From Alphaproteobacteria bacterium (GTDB taxonomy: Bacteria; Pseudomonadota; Alphaproteobacteria; UBA8366; JADFVY01): a stretch of 14,448 nucleotides of DNA. A model generated the notes under the pieces. That model searched no databases. It saw only the letters and a program-made list of their open reading frames with translations, and was not told where the DNA came from. The stretch covers positions 1 through 14,448 of the forward strand of contig JAOUMF010000008.1 in NCBI GenBank assembly GCA_029881615.1. Reading direction: 5' to 3'. The position numbers and the translations under genes are program-made. Of the stretch, positions 1 to 5,937 are shown piece after piece (positions within the stretch are counted from its first letter, which is position 1; every line of letters begins with the position of its first letter).

Positions 1-237
1 CCGACCGTCGGTTATGTCTGAACCGGTTTCCTTGTGGCAGGCCACGCACAGGCTGGATTGTTTGGTTTTGCTGAATGGTTCGTGACACTTGCCGCATTCG
101 GTTTCGATCTTTGCATGGCCCTCGATCACCGGGCCGGGCATTACCAGTTCCTCAAGCGTGGTGGCATGGCTCGCCAACGGCCAGAATAGTACCAGCGCAA
201 GTAACCAGATCTGTCTATATGCGGGTTTTTCTCTCAA
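1..237 (-). CDS. Exported multihaem c-type cytochrome (cytochrome c3/c7-like), N-terminal part only
   Basis: The reverse strand reads without a stop for 79 codons from a TTG at 235-237 to the window edge, so the C-terminus is missing. A GAGG-like ribosome site lies a few bases before the TTG. No in-frame ATG precedes it, and a TGA lies upstream. Residues 1-25 form a signal peptide: charged MREKPAYRQ, then hydrophobic IWLLALVLFWPLA ending in SHA. Two CxxCH haem-binding motifs follow, C48-G-K-C-H52 and C64-V-A-C-H68, so at least two covalent haems are attached in the periplasm. A GHAKIE stretch just before the first motif supplies a possible axial His (H41). The close motif spacing resembles small class III (c3/c7-type) cytochromes. 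It starts 28 bases after the stop of the upstream membrane protein, so the two are probably cotranscribed, and it is the likely periplasmic electron acceptor or donor for that protein. The number of further haems is unknown. Confidence 0.8.
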   Translation of the reverse strand, partial: MREKPAYRQIWLLALVLFWPLASHATTLEELVMPGPVIEGHAKIETECGKCHEPFSKTKQSSLCVACHKETGSDITDGR

Positions 238-265
238 ACATTCGCCTCGGGGTCATTGGGCTTCG

Positions 266-1216
266 TCAGTACATATGCACCGCAAAAACATGCGCCACGC
301 TGGTGATCACCAGAACGATGAACAGGGGCACATGCAGCACATGCCACAGTGCGAACAACTGTTCGTAAAAATGGAAACCCACTACCTTGCGAAGCGCGTT
401 GAAGTAGGCGGAAAGGTATTGGCGGCCTTCCTTCGCATGGAGCCGTTTTTCGCGTCGGCTCCAGCCAGCTTCCGCGGCCTGTATTTTAAGTGCGCGTTTC
501 AGCTTTCGCCGCGTCGTCGTATGCGTCAAGCGGGTCCAGATTCCCGTGAAAATGATTCGGACGGCGCTGTGCAGAACCGTACGCGGGGGTTTGATGACCG
601 ACTGTTCGTATGCGCGAAGGCGTTCCTGCAACTCGGGCGCGGATGACAGGATGGACCCCAGTCGACTGCCGCTGTCTTCCGCGATTTCGCGCAACTCGGC
701 CAGGTTCATTCGGCGGCCGTACAGGCCATGGTGAATCTTTGAGTAGATATACCGTCCGACAAGGCCACTTCCCGCAACCAGCAGCATGGAAATCAGCGCT
801 ATCCTGCTGTTAAGGGATCCCAGGCTGAAATTCGCATGGAACAGAATGAGGGCCGGTCCGATGACGCCGAGTATCATGTGAACCCGAAACCAGTGTTTGG
901 CGGCGCCCATGCGTCGCATGAAGCTTATCCGCTTGCGGAGCGGGTAAAGCAGGAGCAATAGCATCAGCACGCCACCCACGATCCCGAGAAGATAGCCCAG
1001 TCCGGATTCGGCGGTGAGATGCTGCTCAACCCTGTTCCGCCAACCTAAATAGAGCACCGCGCAAAGCACCAGCATGGACAGGGTGGCCCCCCGCTGGCGT
1101 TTAGGTGCGGCATAAAGTCCGGCTGCGGGAGAGGGGCGTCGGGGAGCCGTTTCCCGATTTCGTTCTGCATGCCCCGCAGTCGGCACTTGCGTGATCTGGG
1201 CGCCAAATCCACTCAT
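266..1216 (-). CDS. Integral membrane protein, probable di-haem b-type cytochrome
   Basis: This 316-residue protein starts at the ATG at 1214-1216. An in-frame TTG at 1246 would add ten residues, but neither start has a strong ribosome site. About 45 polar residues precede five hydrophobic helices at roughly 47-60, 73-93, 112-128, 136-156 and 288-313. Two helices carry histidine pairs with 13 residues between them: H113/H127 in the third helix and H295/H309 in the last. H292 and H314 are also present. Two H-x13-H pairs on separate helices are how cytochrome b and ferric-reductase-like proteins hold two stacked haems across a membrane. The 130-residue loop between helices four and five is basic and probably cytoplasmic. 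I do not recognise a named family. The cytochrome c gene follows 28 bases downstream, and a Fe-S flavoprotein is divergently transcribed. The inferred role is to pass electrons across the inner membrane between them. Confidence 0.75.
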   Translation of the reverse strand: MSGFGAQITQVPTAGHAERNRETAPRRPSPAAGLYAAPKRQRGATLSMLVLCAVLYLGWRNRVEQHLTAESGLGYLLGIVGGVLMLLLLLYPLRKRISFMRRMGAAKHWFRVHMILGVIGPALILFHANFSLGSLNSRIALISMLLVAGSGLVGRYIYSKIHHGLYGRRMNLAELREIAEDSGSRLGSILSSAPELQERLRAYEQSVIKPPRTVLHSAVRIIFTGIWTRLTHTTTRRKLKRALKIQAAEAGWSRREKRLHAKEGRQYLSAYFNALRKVVGFHFYEQLFALWHVLHVPLFIVLVITSVAHVFAVHMY

Positions 1217-2123
1217 CGTTTGTCCGTCACTCAATCTTGTCTCCAATCATGCCCGACAAGACCCGGTTCCAACGTAACCCGGTCAGCTTTGAAATCATTT
1301 ATGTGCAATGCGCTTGGCTCTAATTACAGCGTCCGCCGCACGGAAAACCCACTGCCCGCCCATTTTAAAGGACAGTCTAGTTTCCGTTGGCTGATGCGCC
1401 TATGCGTAGAACTACCCATATCACGGGCACAATTGCCTGATATTGCTCAGTCGAAACGCTTTGCACGCGGCCGACATTATTCAGCCGTTTTCTTGTCCCG
1501 CGCAGGCCTGTCGCCGGTATGTCGCGGGCGATAATGTTTTTTGCATTTTCTGCATCGATGGGCAGGGCGATTACCATGTCTGCAAACCAGCCAAAACCTC
1601 TCCATACTTTTTAAGTACGGGCTCTTTACCTGAAAGCCATAATTTCTCCATAAAATATATGGAAATTGAAACATGGCCAAAATTCTGTCCATACTTATGT
1701 AGTACAAAAACTTAACGAAATACTAATGGCTGATTTTTATTCCGTGAATCGGCTGCAATACAATATTGTTTTGTTGATAATTTAATCTACAAATCAATTT
1801 TTTATAAAATTATATTAATATCGGCAAAATTTTATACTTACAGTTAGCTGTCAAACTACGTTGAAATTCCATGCAAAAATCGACTTCGATGAATTCCATC
1901 CGGCTAACCATACTCTCCAAAACCGAGCTTTTTTAGGGTGGGTTGCGCCTTACTTTCTGCACAATTTATCGACATAAATTTTAGATAGAATTTAGCGCCG
2001 TTTAATATATTGCGGCGATACTCGGCGTATTGACCGAATACCGGCTTGTCTCAAACTTGAGGCTGGCGATGGTAGTCGCGGCGCGTTTTGACGATTGATC
2101 TGTACGTGGAGTCGAGAACAGGA
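1217..2123. promoter_or_regulatory. Long AT-rich divergent intergenic region
   Basis: This 907-base stretch lies between two divergent gene pairs and holds no convincing gene. The short open frames in it have no recognisable domain or good ribosome site. The left part (to about 1580) has a base composition like the genes. From about 1600 to 2010 it becomes very AT-rich. It contains two imperfect copies of an 18-bp element (1601-1618 and 1688-1705), a CCATA-N5-TATGG inverted repeat (1648-1662) between them, a TACCCAT heptamer (1413-1419), and a GTATT-N5-AATAC inverted repeat (2027-2041) about 80 bases before the flavoprotein start. Promoters for both directions should lie here, but I could not place a -35/-10 pair with confidence. 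Confidence 0.6.
1601..1705. repeat. Paired TCCATACTT...AGTAC elements (candidate regulator sites)
   Basis: TCCATACTTTTTAAGTAC (1601-1618) and TCCATACTTATGTAGTAC (1688-1705) agree at 15 of 18 positions and have the same orientation, 87 bp apart. Each contains an inverted repeat: TACTT-N3-AAGTA in the first and TACT-N5-AGTA in the second. Midway between them, TCCATA occurs again at 1647-1652 as the left arm of CCATA-N5-TATGG. The TCCATA starts are therefore 46 and 41 bp apart, close to four helical turns each. This arrangement suggests cooperative binding by a dimeric regulator. The second copy includes TACTTAT, which fits the NarL heptamer consensus TACYYMT. The assignment to a particular regulator is inference. 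Confidence 0.4.
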
Positions 2124-3434
2124 ATGTGGATACGTGAATATTTTGCCCTGTTGATTTATTCCCTTCCGTTTCTGGCGGCCGGTGTTTCGTATATGATTGT
2201 TCGCGGCAGACGGCACCGTCGCCTCCTTGCGATCCGCGACGCGGCCATCAAGGCCGGCTTGAACGAACCCGCCTCGTTGCATCCGGTTATCAATCCGAAC
2301 CGCTGTATTGGATGCAGCTTGTGCGCCAATGCTTGCCCGGAAAACATGGTGTTGGGTGTGATTTCCGGAAAGTCGGAGCTGATCGATCCGTCTCATTGCA
2401 TCGGACATGGGGCCTGCAAGACGGCTTGCCCGGTAAACGCTATTTCGCTTGTATTCGGAACAGAGACGCGGGGAGTGGATATCCCGTTTGTGAAGCCGAA
2501 TTTCGAAACCAATATCCCGGGGATATTCATTGCCGGAGAATTGGGCGGCATGGGGCTTATCCGCAATGCCGTTGCCCAGGGCCGACAGGCGGTTGATATG
2601 ATTGCAAAGCTCGACGGTATCGGCCGCGGCGAGGATCTTGATCTTGTGATCGTCGGGGCGGGCCCGGCCGGTTTTGCCGCGACACTGGCCGCTAAACAGC
2701 TTGGGCTCCGGTTCGTAACGGTCGAGCAGGAAACACTGGGGGGAACAGTCGCCCATTACCCCCGCGGCAAGGTCGTGATGACCGCGCCGATGGAACTTCC
2801 GCTGGTTGGCAAGGTCAATTTCACGGAAACAACCAAGGAAGCCTTGCTCCAATTCTGGCAATCGGTGGAACGCAAAGCCGACCTGGACATCTTCTATCAG
2901 GAACGCGTCGAGGAAGTCACCCGCGCGGACAAGGGGTTTGTTGTGCAAACCAGCAGAAATAGCTACCGGACGCGCGCCGTATTGCTGGCCATCGGCCGGC
3001 GCGGAACGCCACGCAAGCTGGAAGTTCCCGGCGAGCATCTCAACAAAGTAGTCTATCGCCTTATTGATTCCGAACAATACCGGGGCAAGAATGTCCTGGT
3101 GGTTGGCGGAGGCGATAGCGCGATCGAGGCCGCCGTCAGTATTGCCGCGGAACGCGATGCGGCGGTTACACTGTCTTACCGCGGAGATGGCTTTGCGCGT
3201 GCCAAGGAAAAGAACCGCATAAGCGTAGAACAGAGCATGGCGGCCGGCAGGTTGAATCTGTTGCTGCGATCGAACGTCAAGGAAATCGGTGAAGACCGCG
3301 TTCACATAAGCCAGGAAGACAGGCTTATCGAAGTTCCCAATGAAGCGGTAATCGTCGCCGCGGGCGGGATTCTGCCGACACCGTTTCTCCGGAAGATCGG
3401 CATTGAAGTGGAGACTAAGTATGGGACGCTCTGA
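2124..3434 (+). CDS. Membrane-anchored ferredoxin/FAD-NAD(P) oxidoreductase
   Basis: This 436-residue protein starts at the ATG at 2124. A TTG at 2088 would extend it by 12 residues without adding a domain. A single hydrophobic helix (about 6-26) is followed by RGRRHRR, which puts the rest in the cytoplasm. A two-cluster ferredoxin domain comes next: C61-x2-C64-x2-C67-x3-C71-P, then C92-x2-H95-x2-C98-x3-C102-P, where His replaces the second Cys. Residues 128-160 (ETNIPGIFIAGELGG, then QGRQA) match the segment that normally ends thioredoxin-reductase-like flavoproteins. Only after it come the FAD-binding GAGPAG (178-183) and the nucleotide-binding VVGGGDSA (326-333). The usual C-terminal segment is absent from the end, so the flavin domain looks circularly permuted. 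The likely role is to move electrons between NAD(P)H, FAD and Fe-S clusters and a membrane partner. The next gene overlaps its last 14 bases. Confidence 0.85.
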   Translation: MWIREYFALLIYSLPFLAAGVSYMIVRGRRHRRLLAIRDAAIKAGLNEPASLHPVINPNRCIGCSLCANACPENMVLGVISGKSELIDPSHCIGHGACKTACPVNAISLVFGTETRGVDIPFVKPNFETNIPGIFIAGELGGMGLIRNAVAQGRQAVDMIAKLDGIGRGEDLDLVIVGAGPAGFAATLAAKQLGLRFVTVEQETLGGTVAHYPRGKVVMTAPMELPLVGKVNFTETTKEALLQFWQSVERKADLDIFYQERVEEVTRADKGFVVQTSRNSYRTRAVLLAIGRRGTPRKLEVPGEHLNKVVYRLIDSEQYRGKNVLVVGGGDSAIEAAVSIAAERDAAVTLSYRGDGFARAKEKNRISVEQSMAAGRLNLLLRSNVKEIGEDRVHISQEDRLIEVPNEAVIVAAGGILPTPFLRKIGIEVETKYGTL

Positions 3435-5469
3435 TCGGTTTACAGTTTGCTGTTCAGCCTTCGAACACAGAATCGGGGTTGCCCTGGTTTTTTGCGCGTT
3501 TCTGTTGTTTGCGTTTGGCGCGCCCGCATCGGCCGCCAGCCTGGACGAGGCCGAGGCCGCCATAAGGGTCAGGGATTATGCGAAAGCGGCCAGCATTCTG
3601 CAGCCGCTGACCGAACGCGGCGACGCCGAAGCGCAGTATCAGCTGGCCGGCCTCTATCGTTCGGGGCGTGGGGTTTCGAAGGATCACAAGATAGCCTTCG
3701 AACTGCTTCGGAAGGCCGCGTCGCAGGGGCATGTCAAGGCTCAGTTCAATCTCGGCATCATGTATGAAAACGGCTGGGGCGTGGCCGCGCAGCTTGCAGA
3801 GGCGCGCCGGTGGTACGAGGCTGCCGCCGCTCAGGGCTATGAAATGGCCAAATCGCGGATGGCGGAACTAAAGGAAGTAGCCAAACCTGTCGGCAATGAT
3901 GCGTCCTCGCTGGACGAGACGTTGCGTCGGGCTGTCGTCAAGGGAGAGACGGACGAGGTGCGCCGGCTATTGTCTTCGGGCGTCAACCCAAACAAACCCG
4001 ACAAGTTCGGTCGAACCGTTCTAATCGAGGCCGTGCTGCGCGGGCATCAAACCATTGTGCGCGCGCTGCTGGATCACCGGGCCGACGTTCGTGCGGTGGA
4101 CCGCTATGGCGACAGCGCCCTCATTATCGCGGTACGCGAGAAACAGAACGTGATCGTCGACATGCTTTTGAAAGCGGGCGCCAACGTGAATATTCGAGAC
4201 GCGAATGGTAATACACCACTCGTTATCGCGGCGGGGAAGGGCCATGATCGTTTGGTTGCCCGGCTGATCAATGGAGGTGCCGACATCAATGCCACAAACA
4301 AGAATGGCCGATCCGCGCTCGAGGCCGCCAACGTAAACGGGTATCCGGCGATAGCCAGTTTCTTGACTGACCGGGGCGCCCGGCTGGCAGTTGCATCCGC
4401 GGGTGGCATGCAGCCAGCGACCGTAGATGCCTTGCTTGCCGCCGATGACAAGGGTGCTAGCGCCTCATCCCGGAAAGCCGGCCAGCAGTTGATCTCAGCC
4501 GCTGGACGTGGACAAAAGGATGTGGTGTCGGCCCTGTTACGACGGAAAGTCGATGTCAACGCGCGGGATGCCGAGGGCCATACGGCCCTGAGCAGGGCCG
4601 CCTGGCAGGGCCATGAGGATATAGTCGCGCTGCTGCTCAAGGGCGGTGCTGATGTGCGCATGGGGCAAGCTGGAGGGAAAACGCCGCTGATGTGGGCCGC
4701 GGAACAGGGGCGGGGCGGGATCGTTCGCCGGCTTGTGTCGGTCGGCGCGCCTGTCAATCTACGCAATGACGATGGTAGCACAGCATTGTTGCTTGCCGCT
4801 GCCGGCGGCCATTCGGAAATCGTCGCGGCACTTCTGGGGGCCCGTGCCGATCCAAACCTGGCCGACCGCAGTGGCGTGACGCCATTGATGTACGCTGCCG
4901 AACAGGGCAGGCAGCGCATGGCAAGCCGATTGATTGAAAAGGGTGCCGAGGCCAATGCGGTTGATGCCGAAGGGCGCTCCGCATTGTGGTATGCCGCCGG
5001 CAAGGGCGGGGCTGAAATGATTGCCTTGCTACTAAAGAGCCGTGCCAAGGTCGATGCGCGAGATAAAACGGGCACAACAGCATTGATGCGCGCGGCGACA
5101 CAGGGAAACGAGCCTGCAGTGCAAGCGCTGATCGCGGCGGGCGCCAATGTGCGTTCGACCAGCGGCCTTGGCAATACCCCCTTGATGTTTGCGGCGGACC
5201 GGGGGCATGCTCGTATTGTGGCACGCCTGTTAAAGGCCGGTTCGGATATCGATGCCAGGAACAAGAATGGAAATTCGGCGCTGATGCTGGCGGCTGAAGG
5301 CGGGTTTCGCGAGGCTACCGAGACACTGTTGAAGAACGGCGCAAACCCCAACCTGCGCAACAAACAACGGGAGCAGGCCCACACTCTCGCCGCGGCCGCG
5401 GGGCATGATGACATTGCCAAATTTATTGAAACCCAAAGCGGCGGCAGTTGGCTAAAGGGTTTGTTCTGA
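3421..5469 (+). CDS. Exported Sel1-repeat and ankyrin-repeat protein
   Basis: The 682-residue product starts at the ATG at 3421, with GGAG seven bases upstream. The start overlaps the flavoprotein stop by 14 bases, so translation is probably coupled. An in-frame ATG at 3403 lacks this site. Residues 1-38 form a long signal peptide with core VALVFCAFLLFAF and likely cleavage after APASA. Two Sel1-like TPR repeats follow (about 65-135, with LYRSGRGV and MYENGWGV signatures). About fifteen ankyrin repeats cover roughly 165-670, each with the A-x-x-G-x-x-x-I/V-x-x-L-L pattern. They fall into blocks of five and ten, separated by an irregular linker of about 25 residues after GARLAVASAGG. There is no catalytic motif. 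Both repeat types bind proteins, so a periplasmic scaffold or assembly role near the redox proteins is plausible but inferred. Confidence 0.85.
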   Translation: MGRSDRFTVCCSAFEHRIGVALVFCAFLLFAFGAPASAASLDEAEAAIRVRDYAKAASILQPLTERGDAEAQYQLAGLYRSGRGVSKDHKIAFELLRKAASQGHVKAQFNLGIMYENGWGVAAQLAEARRWYEAAAAQGYEMAKSRMAELKEVAKPVGNDASSLDETLRRAVVKGETDEVRRLLSSGVNPNKPDKFGRTVLIEAVLRGHQTIVRALLDHRADVRAVDRYGDSALIIAVREKQNVIVDMLLKAGANVNIRDANGNTPLVIAAGKGHDRLVARLINGGADINATNKNGRSALEAANVNGYPAIASFLTDRGARLAVASAGGMQPATVDALLAADDKGASASSRKAGQQLISAAGRGQKDVVSALLRRKVDVNARDAEGHTALSRAAWQGHEDIVALLLKGGADVRMGQAGGKTPLMWAAEQGRGGIVRRLVSVGAPVNLRNDDGSTALLLAAAGGHSEIVAALLGARADPNLADRSGVTPLMYAAEQGRQRMASRLIEKGAEANAVDAEGRSALWYAAGKGGAEMIALLLKSRAKVDARDKTGTTALMRAATQGNEPAVQALIAAGANVRSTSGLGNTPLMFAADRGHARIVARLLKAGSDIDARNKNGNSALMLAAEGGFREATETLLKNGANPNLRNKQREQAHTLAAAAGHDDIAKFIETQSGGSWLKGLF

Positions 5470-5889
5470 GCCAGACTTTGCTTCCGACGCAGTAGCGGGG
5501 ATCAGCCCGGAATCCATGAAACAGGCTGGTGCGGGTGTTCCTGAACAGGATTTCGGCCAACGACTTATTGCCGGTTTTCTGGACTGAATAGCTGCAAAAC
5601 TGCTTGATTTTTGACGGCATGAATTTTGTGATGTCGGTATCGAAATTTTAGAGAATATGGGCATAACAGCAGCTTTTGATTGCTGGTCATGCTGCTCAAG
5701 TCTATCTCTATCTTATTGCATTTAAATATTTTTTCCGAGTAATTGAATTTAAATCCATAACATGGTTAATAATACATTAAATCTAGTATTGTCTAAATGA
5801 GTATTTTGAATATAATTAGTATAGGCTATTCGTAAGTATGCTTTCGAATCCCGGGCTGGGTGGCTTGGCTATAACGATAACAGGGATCA
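5470..5889. promoter_or_regulatory. Intergenic region before the histidine kinase
   Basis: This is a 420-base gap with no gene I can support. The first 200 bases are of mixed composition and may contain the end of the upstream transcript, but I see no stem followed by a T-run that is clearly a terminator. Bases 5690-5830 are strongly AT-rich and contain a sigma-70-like promoter (5789-5816). TATTCGT at 5827-5833 is the reverse complement of ACGAATA, which recurs in other control regions of this window. Confidence 0.5.
5789..5816 (+). promoter_or_regulatory. Candidate sigma-70 promoter for the histidine kinase
   Basis: TTGTCT (5789-5794, four of six matches to TTGACA) is followed after 16 bases by TATAAT (5811-5816), a perfect -10 hexamer, in an AT-rich stretch. 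A transcript would start near 5823, about 70-95 bases before the candidate kinase start codons. In AT-rich DNA such a match can arise by chance. Confidence 0.35.
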
Positions 5890-5894
5890 GTGCC

Positions 5895-5937
5895 ATGGGG
5901 GCGAGATGGGGACGAAATGGGGACGAGGTGGAATCGA
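5895..5937 (+). repeat. 11-bp tandem repeat across the kinase translation start
   Basis: Four units with an 11-bp period: ATGGGGGCGA (5895-5904), ATGGGGACGA (5906-5915), ATGGGGACGA (5917-5926) and a degenerate GTGGAATCGA (5928-5937), each separated by one base. The two middle units are identical. Each of the first three supplies an ATG and a G-run that could act as ribosome site for the next ATG. Only the ATG of unit three (5917) is in frame with the kinase. Confidence 0.7.

Noticed and set aside
89..646. 185-codon plus-strand open frame over the cytochrome and membrane protein genes
   Set aside because: The minus strand encodes CxxCH motifs, a signal peptide and membrane helices in this stretch; the plus-strand translation shows no domain.
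1377..1715. Short open frames in the divergent region (66-90 codons)
   Set aside because: No ribosome site, no recognisable domain, and they overlap each other on both strands and the candidate regulator sites.
1992..3563. 523-codon open frame on the minus strand
   Set aside because: It lies antisense to the flavoprotein gene, whose Fe-S, FAD and NAD motifs are unmistakable. Its own translation has no recognisable domain.
4104..5420. 438-codon open frame on the minus strand
   Set aside because: It mirrors the ankyrin repeats of the plus-strand gene; the apparent repeat in its translation is the complement of those repeats.
5585..5615. Possible terminator after the ankyrin gene
   Set aside because: A T-run follows AGCTGCAAAACTGCT, but the potential stem is only about three base pairs.
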